NCBI GenBank assembly: GCA_004154925.1
Contig: QJNS01000041.1
Coordinates: 108,237-172,236 of the forward strand
Length of the DNA stretch: 64,000 nucleotides
Direction of reading: 5' to 3'
Origin: Monosporascus cannonballus
Taxonomy: Eukaryota; Ascomycota; Sordariomycetes; Xylariales
Shown here in pieces: positions 47,370-58,583 of the stretch; the first letter of the stretch is position 1, and each line of letters opens with the position of its first letter. The notes under the pieces were generated by a model that searched no databases, was not told the origin of the DNA, and saw only the letters and a program-made list of their open reading frames with translations. The position numbers and the translations under genes are program-made.

Positions 47370-48880
47370 CTAAGGGAAAGGTCTCGGGTTGAAGATAGGG
47401 GCTCCAAAAGGTTGCGGGGGCCAAGTCTGTCCTGCTGCGGTGGCGCCAACCAGCTGTTCGAAAGCTTGTAACCGCCGAGCTAATTCCTCGTTCTTCTGGG
47501 CCATAGAACGATTTCTCCGCTCAAGCTGATGTATGTATTCTGTGGCCTTCGATAGAACCGTGCCCTGAGACGTGTAAGTGTCACTCTAAGCAAACATCGG
47601 TATTGCGTCTCGAAACTCACCTTGCTGACTTTCGGTGCTACCCTCGTTGACGCCATATCATCGCCGTCTTCCGGAATGGCACGCAGTGACGGTATCGCAT
47701 CCCTGAGCTCGGCGATCCTGTCTTTGAGGTTGGTGCGGTACTTGCGCTCAATGTCGTTATGTGCTGCCCTGTCGCTGCTCTTAGGCTTTTCCCTAGGTTT
47801 CTCCATGCTCCCGGCCGAGTTATTGCGCGACGGCATCCGTGGTCTGGGTGCGGCGCGTTTCGGTTCGGGTTCGTGGCCCCTGCTCTTTTCCACGGCGTTT
47901 GAGCTCTGGTTCATGCCGAAACGGAAGTCCATCCCTGCTGGCGGGGCTACGCTTTGTTGCTGTTGTTGTTGAGGCAGAGTTTGGCCAGAACCCAGCGCGA
48001 TGGCTAGTAGTCTTTGCCGCTCCGGGTCATTGAACGGAATGTTCTGGGGAAGGTATGGGTCCATATGGAGTCCCGGCTGGGGCCTCTCCCAGCTGAGAGG
48101 TGTGGAGTATAGTCTCTCCGGAGCCTCGATCGCACTTGTCGGCGACTCCGTCTTCAGGCCGTCCGCGAGCGCCATTGAGAAAAGCTCCTCCTCGTCCGAC
48201 AGCGCGTGTTCCAAGGCGCTATCGTCAATGGAGTTCTCGGAAGATGATTGGAAAGCCAGATTGTTGAAACTGCCGGTTGTTCCGACAGACGAGGCCCTGG
48301 AATAGGGTTGGATCCAATCAAATAATCTAATCTTAAGTTAGCCTCTGGCGGCTCGGAAACAGTCAGCGAAAGGAAGCGGTAGCCACCATTGTCTTGGCGG
48401 GTAGCGAAGACTTACCTGACTTCGGACTTGTTGGTGTCCTGTTCCGTCGCGACGTGATATAGACTCTCGTTGTCGCTGTCGAAGCGCAACCAATAATCTG
48501 AGCAGTCGAGGACAGAGAGATCTTGCTTCTTGGAGTCCGAACACTTTCTTTTCTTCGTCGAGTGCCGCTTGGGGGTCTTATCGTCCTTGAACTTGCGGGG
48601 TTGGTCCCGGGCCGGCTCAGAACCGGATAGGCTGGTGATGGTATTGGTGGGCTGAGGTGAGTTCAAGAGGCCTGAACTGACAGAGCTGTCTAAGTTGTCC
48701 CAGAAGGTAGGCGGGGACAATTGGTCGATAAAGCTTGAGGATTTCTCTGTGGAATCTAGAGCCTAGGGGATGTTAGAGGCTATTTGAAGGCGCCCCAGCT
48801 GCGACAACGCCAGTTATATACAGAGACCGGCCGTACGTTACCTTGTTATTGGCGCTTGAATAAGTTCCGATGTCAGTCAT
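47370..48880 (-). CDS. SREBP-type bHLH transcription factor (SrbB-like, no membrane domain)
   Basis: Four exons give 428 residues: 48880-48842 (MTDIGTYSSANNK), 48762-48416, 48326-47621 and 47564-47370. All joins are GT-AG and in frame; LFDWIQPYSRASS directly follows the second junction. The N-terminal half is acidic and Ser-rich (activation-type) with a Lys/Arg cluster, TPKRHSTKKRK, a possible nuclear signal. The basic region AHNDIERKYRTNLKDRI has the Tyr that marks SREBP-class bHLH proteins. Helix 1 is IAELRDAIPSLR. After a loop split by the last intron, helix 2 GTVLSKATEYIHQLERR continues into a leucine-zipper-like MAQKNEELARRLQAFEQL. The tail ends in PIFNPRPFP with no transmembrane segment, so it is not a membrane-tethered SREBP. 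SrbB-type factors act in hypoxia, sterol and carbon regulation. First and last exons are short and easily missed. Confidence 0.88.
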
Positions 48881-51800
48881 GACACCACAGTCCATATCGA
48901 GTCCTCGAACTCGATACAACAAAATCGTCGCTGCTTGGTCGCGATATTTAAAAACTCTCTTCTCAAATAAAGAAGTCCGTTGTTGTCTGTAAAATCGCCG
49001 GTTGCACAACCGAGGTAATAAAATCTGCTCTGAGCTTGGGCAGTCGTGTGCCGGGCTCGAGTCGTGATAGTGGGAAAGTTCTTGGCAGTCCTATAGGCAG
49101 GCTTGGCAATGTTTGTGTTAGTAGAGGGGACAGCCATGTGTAGTCGACCCCGTGCGAGGCAAGAGCTAGACCAAAAATGGGGACTTCCGAATTGATGTGA
49201 AGTGGAAACCAACACAGGTGCTAATCAAGGCTACCTCAAAGTTGGTGAATATGTTTGAGAGGGAGAGAAACGATTGTGCTACTCACAGTAGGTACCAAGT
49301 GATAGCAGGCGGTTGTATGTGGCACAATGATGCTTAGATTGGTAGTGCAGAAAGATGGTGTTGATAATGATGGTGGTGGATGGTGAAATGTATGCGCCAC
49401 TGGTTACTCCACTTCGATGAATGGGAAGACTATGATGTAGTTGGATGTCTTTTTGGTGATGCTGGTGGTGATGACGACGATAGAAGGAGCGAACGACGGG
49501 AACAGCGAAAGGCTGATAGAGAGTTAAAAGCTATGGAACGATCCCACCCGGGAGAGACTTCACCGACAGGCATGGGCGAGACCGCCCGACAATGGGTGGT
49601 GGGACCCGATCTGGTGGCCTGATACGGAGGATACAAGTTGACAGGATTCCGGTGGACGTTCCGATAAAACACGACCCAAGTCCAGAACGAGACGCGCTTC
49701 GGAACATCTTTGGCCTCGTGGCTTCGGCGCGGTTAACTACCAGGTTAGATGCTTCCAGAGCGCTTGCATCCCTCTACAGCACATCCCTTGCATGACCTGA
49801 GCGGATTTCCCCTTTGACCAATAAATAATTGCTACTTCGTACATACTTACCTACACACGATGCATACTTTGTATCTGCAAAGCCCAAGCTTCAGCATACT
49901 CTCGCACCTTTGCACATGGTGATGTGGGTAGGTGACAGTGGCCGCCAGCGTGCGTCAGAACAGCATCACAAGAAACATGCCCCCAACAACAGCATTTTTT
50001 GCGCCCCTCGTGAGTTCCAGTCGTTCTAGCCCCTGGAGGTCTTCGCAACGTCTTGCAGGGTTCCAGCGGGTAATAGAAAGCCCTGTTAGACGCGACAAGT
50101 ATTCGCCCAGCTCGTTAATATGTGATGGTACAAATAACCGGCATGAAAAATGGTCTGATTCGAACCGGAATTACACATGGTCGAGGTTCAGCGCACGTCA
50201 GAGAATTGCAAAGATGGCCTGACATTTTGCTCCCGGGGTGGGTCAAGCGACAAGGGTCCACAAATCTGGACAGTGGGCTAGAAGCGTATAGGGTGCCCTT
50301 GTTACATTATCATGTCAAATATCAGGCCATTCACAAGGCTGAGGGAGGAGATCGTATGAGGCTTGCCGAAGCGACTGCGGCTAGCGGGGACTGTGATCCG
50401 CCGTAATTGGCTGGAGCCGTTCAGCCCTGGAAGGCCTCCGCAGCGATTGGGCATTTAGGACTCTGATCTTGCAGAGATCCCCCAAAGTACTAATACTGTA
50501 AGTAGAGCTATGCAGATCCAATCAAGGACCAGATTCAGCTTCTCGCCAATTGGAGATCCTCTCGGGCGCTGGCGAATCACGCTAAATCTAAAAGAAACCA
50601 TGGGAATCTGCACAATTATTAGGTAAAATCCCATCCTTTTCTCTTGCAGATTAGGTTTCAATTTCCTGCCAGAGGATTTGGTTTTTCTCTTATTTAGTGG
50701 GCCAGAAACTTTTCTAATATTTGATAATATAATAAGGATAATTACGCAAACTTTTTTATGGTATTATTATGTTCAAATAACTATTGCTACGAATGCTGTC
50801 ATTACAGGGCATGTGTCGAAGCCGTTATCAAATCGAAGTTCTACCTAGTAGTGTAGTTGGGGCCCCTCCTACAATAAAAACAAGCGTCGAGGGTAAGCCG
50901 CGAGCGGGAATAAAAGGATGGACCTGATCCTGTATCTCGATTCCGGATCCATTGATCCAAATATGCATGAACAATTCACCGGCTTGCTACACGTAAAACC
51001 TACCAAAGTAGCAAGAAGAGGCACCCTCACTACTACTAGAAATTTATGAATTTCCGGGCAATATACTCCAGGGTTTGGGATATGCAAATGCAGGGAGGTT
51101 CGGCCGAGGGAGCCCCAATACCTTCGAATTCGAGCTTACCAATGATTCAGATCAACTAAACCGTACCTTTTCTGGGGCCGTTTGTGGACCAGCTGCCGCC
51201 ATCAAACCATATACGACCGCCGCCCCAGCAGAATCCGAATACGACATGCCGAACTGTTATCAGCAGCAAGCAAGGACGAATTACCTCTATAGCCCCAGAG
51301 TGTCCTGAAAAAAAATATTTTCTGATCAGTTGACCCCATTACCCTGTCGTTGCGCTTCGCAGTCGGCCCAACCAATTTGCTGTAGTACAGTGATGCAGTC
51401 ATAGCATTAGAGGGGCATGGAGAGGGAGATTAGACAGAGAGCCACGGCACCGAACATGCGCCCCCGCGTAATGGAGTAATGACCGCGACCACCCGAAATG
51501 ATCGGCATCCTGTTCTCCGGCAAGCCGCGTTCGATGCCGTGGTCGAAATTGGTGGGCGGTAATGTTGGGCGAGGCCGGATCCCGCCTTAAAGCGTAGCTG
51601 CTTTTGACAATTACCTACAAACCTGTAGTATCTATCTTCAAGGCCGATTTTTTATTTGAGCGGGCGGTCCCTTCCCACTATCCATCTAGCCTGCATAGGT
51701 TCTTCGATCCGGTCCGGCGGTACATTACCTAGTCGCCTCGGTGGGTGCCGCTAGGTAAACCCAACCGTTTATGATTGCTTTTGATAGCTTAGACGTGCAC

Positions 51801-53796
51801 GTTTTATGACGATATGAAAGTCAATAAGTGGAAGCTAATACTAGCCACGGGACCCGAGAATTCTTCGTCGCCTACCTAGGTAGAAAGTTTTTACGTGGAA
51901 ATGGTGCGCCGCGAGCCGACTATCGGCGAGCTCCGACGACCGCCCCTATTATCCAATCCATCAATCCCAAGGGCAACGCCCCCTTTCGTGACCTACCGGT
52001 ATCGTGACATTCCCCCCTGGGTCTGACACACAGTCAAGAGGGGGTCGCAGGCCCACAGGATCGCGACATTAGTCTATTACACAAAGCGTCACGGCTAACG
52101 GGGGCATTCGATGCAATCTCATACCAATCTCCCCCAATTCTTCTGTGTCATCCCGGTTCTGTCCGATTCGGCTGCACAACACACTACGACGGTTCCCTTG
52201 CCGGCCGACATTCTCTACGCCTGTTGCTGTGTGAAAAACGAGCGCAGACGTTCTTCTATCTTATGCCCCCAAGTTACCTCTCTCACTGTGCCTGGGGACA
52301 TTCCTCCAAAGCATGACTGCATCCTCGGTACGGCATGTAGATGCGAACATGCGGAGGAACCTCGTCGTTTCACCAGACTGTTGCTGTACCTCGCGTCACG
52401 CGAGCAGTTCTGCCGAATGTGGTCCACGCTCCCGGGGTCTCTGCGGAAGCTCCCGTGCGCCAGATTGATTGTATGTATGCGCGCCCCTTGCCTTAGCAGG
52501 GCAAACAAGGGGGTGTTGTTATTGCCTGCATATGCAGACGCACCGGCGCCGCTTCCGCCCTGCACAGCACGGTCACTACCTAGGTAGGCCCCCCAGATCT
52601 TTGCGGGCCTCCGATCTCTCTCGCAATGTCGTTAGACCTGGGCACGGCAGTTGGGGGAGCTGGGAACTCCCTTTGACGATTACAGTCCAGCTTTGCCTCC
52701 TAGCGCCGATGGGGAAGGCGAGGAGAAGCCTCCGATTTCCTTTGGGTTATTCACATTGCCTCCGGCGAACCGGCTCCCTGTCGCGCATTGCGCTGCGTTC
52801 AGTCCTAGCCATCCTACTAGCCATCCTACCAGCCCGCTTGCATCGATGCAACACGGTAAACGAGACGACAAACCTGGTTCAGCGCGTGAGTGGTCTTCAC
52901 GAATAACCTCGTCACTCAAAGATAGCCTTTAGACGCATCGAGCCGTCCTAGATATACGGTTCTCATCGACGGAACTTATTAGGACAGTACGTTTGGGGTG
53001 AACTTGTTTTTGGGTTGGTAGAGGGTAGATTGACTGATACCAGCGAATCATCCTTTCGAGTCAGACCTGCGGGAATCGATTATTACAGCGATATCCCATG
53101 AAGAAAGACTACGATGGGATCCGTCGGCTTTCGAAGCTCGACGGCGACTCCATATATAGCATGGATGAAGTCTCTGAACTATCACCTCAAGGTCTAGATC
53201 AGAGAGCCTGGCAAGGATACAACATCGTCGTGGCCTCTCGGCACGGAATGAGAACCAAGCGTCCGTGACCGGGCGGAAGCATCTCTGAGGGTGAGGCATC
53301 CTAACCTAGGACAAACCTCACTGCAGCTTGCGAGGATGTAAGTCCTGTCACTCGGGGTTGTTTGGAACTGAGGACAGCCCTGGGATACCCATGTTTTTAC
53401 GGGTTCCTGAGCCCGCTCCAACATTACATCGTCGATGGCATATCCGCTAATCAACTTCGGCTTTATCCAGACCGATTCAGTCAGTCGCTCGAAGAAACTA
53501 GTTATCGTGATCGTTTCACCATTGTTATAGTTGCATACTTAGTCATGGGCCATAACGGGTGCATTGTTGTGCCCTACGTGCCAACCTCCCGTTTTGTGTC
53601 TCTATTCAGGCCCCTAAGATCTGTAAACGTCCTGCCCGCATACTGACCTAGTCCTGACTCTCAACTATTCCAGGCTAGACCTGGAATTTCTGCGTCAATG
53701 GCGCTGACATGAGGGCCAGCGGAAGGATACATTTGCTCAAAATGGATATATCTATCTGTTCACCACCAGATTGATGCTCTGCCCTCTTCACGGGCT
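48881..53796. other. 4.9 kb gene-free region upstream of the bHLH gene
   Basis: The left ~700 bases should hold the bHLH promoter and leader, with GATGGTG-like short repeats near 49350-49385. The rest carries only short ORFs without recognised domains. A stretch at 50690-50780 is AT-rich. A GGTTCGAATC (minus) at ~50156 resembles a tRNA B box, but no tRNA fold surrounds it. I see no transposon protein motif. Confidence 0.5.
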
Positions 53797-54840
53797 CTAC
53801 CATTGTCGGATCCAATCATACCAAGGCGTGATATGCGTACGCCGAAAGTTAATGTCGCTGCCTTCATACTCCCACGGTTCGCGGATTAGAGGTGGTCCCT
53901 GGTACATGGGTCTGGGCGGTACCCGGTAGGCATGTCGGTCAAGATCAATGACAAGCTTGACATCGATGTCTCTCTGAAGCTTATCTGCAATCTGAGTGAC
54001 TCGGTCCGCGGCATGCTTGCAGTACGGATCGAACTCCCTGAAAGGAGCTAGCTCCCCAAACCATCGCGTCGGAGATCGCAACCTGGCTGGCCATTGCCAT
54101 CGTCGGGTGAACTTCTCGTAATCCGAGAAACCGAACCCGTCATCGTGCTGGTCCGCGATGTGTTTCCGCAAAGCTGTCCGGCTACGAACATGATCGGGAC
54201 AACCTTCAGGGAGAGCGGCATGCCGCACAAGGCCAGGACCGAAACCCTCGACACTGAAGAGGTGATCCACAACGAGAAAGAGTTGGCGTAGCTTTGGCAA
54301 GCCTCGGATAGCGTTCTCAAACCGGTCTTCGTCGAGATACGCCTTATCGCGAGCAGTGCTGCCGCAGATCGTAACGGCTAGCCTCTCGAGTTTGTCGGCG
54401 TACGAAAGGTTAAGGATGGCTCCGAACAGTGCCGGCAAGGTGAGCGGGCCAGGAAAGTAGAACATGTCAGAACTATGGCTTACGGGGACGAGGACGTCTT
54501 CTTGGTGAGGACGCGCGATCTGCAGATGTTCAAGCTGCTGTGACGCCGCTGCTGCATGAGCCTCGTGGCTAACCAGCAGCAGTGGTGAGGCCTGTCTGCG
54601 CTTCCCAGAGGAACAATATCCATCGTTGTTGGGGAAAGGGCCGAAGCTCTTATGGCTGCTCCAGTCAGGCGTGTTGTCGTGTCCCCAAGGAATGACCTGG
54701 AGATACCCATATTCGTGAGATGCGATATTCCATATCATGAGTCGGATTTCTGCGGGAAGTTGTGCAAAGTGGACGAATTTCTTGCCAAGATTTTCGGCTG
54801 ACTGTCGCCTTCCCCGTGGGATAACTGTGTCTTCTGCCAT
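53797..54840 (-). CDS. 2EXR domain protein, second in the window
   Basis: Single exon, 347 residues from ATG 54840. The 2EXR motif is FVHFAQLPAEIRLMIWNIAS near residues 22-41, followed by the usual continuation with GKRRQASPLLLVSHEAHAAA, where the family's second conserved block (LLxVcrEAR-like) sits. The C-terminal half contains ADKLERLAVTICG and LPKLRQLFLVVDH, matching the weakly conserved beta-rich part of 2EXR proteins, and ends in TPWYDWIRQW. No other domain seen. The frame stays open upstream. An in-frame ATG at 54960 could add 40 residues, but 54840 puts the motif at the usual distance. Not close in sequence to the 2EXR gene at 1822, so this is not a recent tandem copy. Function unknown. 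Confidence 0.82.
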   Translation of the reverse strand: MAEDTVIPRGRRQSAENLGKKFVHFAQLPAEIRLMIWNIASHEYGYLQVIPWGHDNTPDWSSHKSFGPFPNNDGYCSSGKRRQASPLLLVSHEAHAAAASQQLEHLQIARPHQEDVLVPVSHSSDMFYFPGPLTLPALFGAILNLSYADKLERLAVTICGSTARDKAYLDEDRFENAIRGLPKLRQLFLVVDHLFSVEGFGPGLVRHAALPEGCPDHVRSRTALRKHIADQHDDGFGFSDYEKFTRRWQWPARLRSPTRWFGELAPFREFDPYCKHAADRVTQIADKLQRDIDVKLVIDLDRHAYRVPPRPMYQGPPLIREPWEYEGSDINFRRTHITPWYDWIRQW

Positions 54841-55977
54841 TTCCGCTGCTCTTGCTGGAACTTGAGTTGGGGGTAGGTGAAAATGGCGCAAGTGGTCAGG
54901 TGGTAATTGTGTTTGGGATGGTTTGATTGAAGAAGGGAAGACATGGGGACCTACCCACATACTTAGATATATATGGGCCGGTGTGTTGAAGGCGGATTTG
55001 AGGGCATTAAACGTGTATTTTCCTGGGGAAGCGATGACCACCCACTAGATAGTTGAATAACCTTGAAGCTTATCGAACCTCATGGTAGCCCTCGTATTAT
55101 CACGCATAGTGGCTCTTGCTCTAGGTATCGGCAAGTGAACACGCCCAGAAGACTTCCTTTAACATCCTCAGGGGTTAGGTACCGCATAATGCTTATTCGC
55201 TCAACTTTGCCGTAAACTTAGGGGTCAGTTCTAAACGAGATCGCCTGTACACCTCGAAAGCTTTTCTAATCTGGTAAGTAGCACCCGGCTTCCGTGCTGC
55301 CACTTCTTCACTGCACGAGGGATCAGGGAAAAGAATGGTCCCAGCAACCCCCATGGGGTAATTACCTGCATACCTAGGTACCTAAGTACTTACCTAGTTC
55401 AGCCTCATAAACGCCAGAATTGATGGCGTCACAGAGACCTGACTGTACCCTAGCTAGCCTATGGGTGGTCTGTGCATTATGCATTGTATTCACTCACACG
55501 TGTAATACGCCAAGACCGTTAAAGTGGATGCTGATGTTACCCATTTCAGGATCTAATTCCAGCCCTACCTCGTTTCCCCAATTGCCCCAGTCATTGTTTC
55601 GCATGGGATGGCGCAAAGTGCACTTAGATTCCCAGCCGAGGCATCTTCACGTGTGAACTCCTGTTGTCATAGCACCTTCATTCTGATTTACTTGACTTCT
55701 TTCTGCATGGACTCAGCAAGCCATACCTGGTCCCTGGTTTTGCGAGACCCCCACAGCAACCCAATCGTCACTACGTTTGAGTTCTTTCAAGCTGTGGCTT
55801 ATCGTGATCGGGAGTCGACCCTCGAGTTCTACTAGCCAGTTCTAGGTAATCAAAGGGGGGCAGTTTCTGCGAGGTTCCGACGCCTCCTCCTTCATTCTGA
55901 GCTATTCATTGCAGCCGGGGAATTATTACACCAAGCTCTGGGAGTCAGGACAACCTAATCCTGAGCGTCTAGCCGTC
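54841..55977. other. Divergent promoter region, 2EXR / TMEM135-like
   Basis: About 1.1 kb between divergent starts, with promoters at both ends. CCTACCTAGGTACCTAAG-type repeats occur around 55370-55395. No gene recognised. Confidence 0.5.
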
Positions 55978-57905
55978 ATGGCGTCAGAGGCGGGCTCATC
56001 GAGCCAGCCTGCGTTCTCCCCGCTCGAGGTCCCCAAGTCCGACGTCGTGTCGCGCCCGAGAGCAGGGTCCAAGTCCAAGCCAAAGACGCCCGCCGATCCA
56101 ATTCTACGCAATGCGTTGAGGTATACCATTTCCGCGCGGGAGTATGAGAAACTTCATAAATATGTCTTGTCGCGATCTCGCCTTTTGAAGAAGAGGATGC
56201 CCAGCGTTAATGCCGTGGAGAACTACATGGAAGGTACCAGCCCACGGAGGAGTTCCGTTTCGCGGCAGGACACGGGCAAAGGCAAAGGCAGAGAGGATGA
56301 CGTCGTCGGGGATTCCAGTAGGACGGGCGGGGATACTTACAATGCGCGCGCCATTCGACACGCGCTGCGCGTCTTCATCGCGACTGGACTGGGAATGAAA
56401 GCGTACGAGGTGGCCATGGCCCGGCTGAAGGGGGGGAGAGAGTAAGTCTAGCCTGGGAGATGAGAGTGAAGGGGTTTCTGGATCGCGAACCGCTAATAGC
56501 ATCTCGTAGCGCCGCATCGACGAAGAAGGGTGAATCTTTCTACAAATCGACAACCCTCCGCCTATCACTGTCACTCTCTAGCATCCTCCTACTGTATCGA
56601 CTACTCTTCCGCTTCCTCAACCGACTTCGAGCCCACCTCTTGGATCCCTCCGCGGCACCGTTCCGCGATCGCAACCCACGAGCCTCCATGACGTTAACAT
56701 CGCCGTATGCGCCGGCGATAGGCGCCAGCCTGGCGGGTCTCGCTCTGGGTATCTACCCATCGGCTCAACTTCGCGTATCAGTTGCCATCTATGCCATGTT
56801 TCGGGCGTTGGAGTTCGGTTGGAACCTGCTGGAGGACGAGGGTGCGATCTGGGGATGGAAAACCCGAACAGGCGGGAAAGGCTTGGTCAAGCGAGAAAGA
56901 CCCTGGTGGTGGGGCAGTTGGCTTCTCCAACCTTTCGCTGTTGGGCAGCTTCTCCATGCGGCTGTGTTTGATCGTGAATGCTCACCAACAGGTCTTTTCG
57001 ATTATCTCTGGAAGGGAACATCGACCTATCTCCACAGCGCGCCCGAGAACCTACCTGCCGGCGCCCGCTGGCCCGGCCCTTGGGATATTGCGGATAATTT
57101 GGCCCGGATGGCCAAACTGAACTGGCCGTACGTATCGCCCGCAAGCTCCAGTTGTTATATGCCTTCTGACAGTCATAGCAGACCCTACGTTTCGCCGACC
57201 CTCTTCCCCAACCAGCCCACACTGCCTCCGGCCCTTACGGCGGTGGCACCCCTGACAGACCGGGCACACCCGCTCATCACATCCCTGAGCTGTGCCACGC
57301 TCCACCCGTCGGACCCGTCCTGTTTGCGGACCTATATCACCTTCTGGGCGCGCTCGTTCCCGCGGATAGGCCGCTTCTTCGTGCTCCTCTACTCCCTCCT
57401 CATGCTCCCGCAGTACAAGCTCCTGTACAACTCGCCGCTCTACCTCGTCAAACACCTCCTGTCGCGGGCGCTGTGCCTCTCGACCTTCGCCACGGGCGCC
57501 ATATCGACGGTCTGGGTCAGCATCTGTTTCTTCCAGGCCTACCTGCCGCGCACTTTCCTGCCTACTCAGCGCTTCTTCCTCGGCGGGTTCCTCGCCGGCC
57601 TTTGGGCCTTCGTCGAGCGGCGCCAGGGTCGCCCTATATTCCTATACAGCGCGCGAGCGAGCGTCGACTCTCTCTGGAAGGTCGGCGTCAAGCGCCGCTG
57701 GTGGCGGGCCATGCGCGGCGGCGACCTCTGGATCTTCGTCCTGGCGCTCGCCGTCACGGGCGCCGTCCACGAGAGGGACGCCAGGGCCATCCGCGAGAGG
57801 GGGTGGCGGAAGGGCGTCAGCTGGATTAGGGGCACCGGGTTCAGGGACTGGGGGCTCGAGGAGGATGAAGAAGACGAGGGGCAGGGCGCTGCGAAGGAGG
57901 AGTAG
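55978..57905 (+). CDS. Multi-pass membrane protein, TMEM135-like family
   Basis: Exons 55978-56441 and 56510 onward join as LKGGR/DAASTKKG. A 54-nt sequence at 57128-57181 begins GTACGT, ends GCAG and keeps frame whether removed or not. I treat it as an intron (it removes a near-duplicate PYVSP), giving 601 residues. The N-terminal ~110 residues are Ser/Lys-rich and soluble (ALRYTISAREYEKLHKYVLS). Several hydrophobic helices follow: LRLSLSLSSILLLYRLLFRF, PAIGASLAGLALGIYPS, RFFVLLYSLLMLP and ATGAISTVWVSICFFQAYLP. The layout, the repeated small-residue helices and a central Trp-rich GSWLLQPFAVGQLLHAAVF with LHPSDPSC resemble fungal homologues of TMEM135, a peroxisome- or mitochondria-associated protein. 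The C-terminus is acidic. I am sure it is a real membrane protein; the family name is less certain. Confidence 0.75.
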
Positions 57906-58583
57906 TGGGGATATCCGACTTTCGTGCCGTGTTAGGTGGTGGTAGCTGTGGTGTAAGATCTTGTGTGGCTGCGGCAGCACCGGGTGTTGCCGTGTTATGA
58001 TTCCATGATGTTGGTGTTCTTGAGGCCCCCCTCTATACTCCTGGATGGGTCGGAGGGGATGGGCGGAGCCGGGGACTTTTCTCGGTGAATTTTATATACC
58101 TATGGACGTAGTAGTAGTGTTTTGGCATGAGCCCGCAAAGCTGGACATGGTTGATCGGAAGCATCGTGTTTCCTTATAGTTAGTAATTTTGTAGATAGTT
58201 GTAAAGTTCTCGATCTTTTGGACTATTCTTTTCTTTTTCCGAAGAGATGGGCGGCTCAAGTCTACTCCCTTTTTAAACCCTTATTATAACGTTAAGTAAA
58301 CTCACTCTTTCGTGTCACTTAAGCCCATATTTGACGCGTCCTGTCTTTCATTAAATTTTGTGAGAGCTTGTCGAGTATACACACCGCAAGCTGTTTTGGC
58401 TGCTCATGACCGTCATTCTATGTCTGCGCTTTTCTATCTGATCATGACCTATTGACCTGCCATATAATCGTAATATCCCCATGTCTATCCCTGCTATGCC
58501 TGGCATGACGGCCGTTACAATGGAGCATACAATGCTCTTGTCTTACAGTAAACCAAGCCCAACGTACGTCCTCCAGTGACGCA
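57906..58583. other. Convergent 3' spacer
   Basis: About 680 bases between the 3' ends of the membrane protein gene (plus) and the peptidase gene (minus). It should hold both untranslated regions; nothing else seen. Confidence 0.6.

Noticed and set aside
50100..50180. GGTTCGAATC on minus, resembling a tRNA B box
   Set aside because: The flanking bases do not form a 5-bp T stem, and no A box or acceptor stem lies at the right distance.
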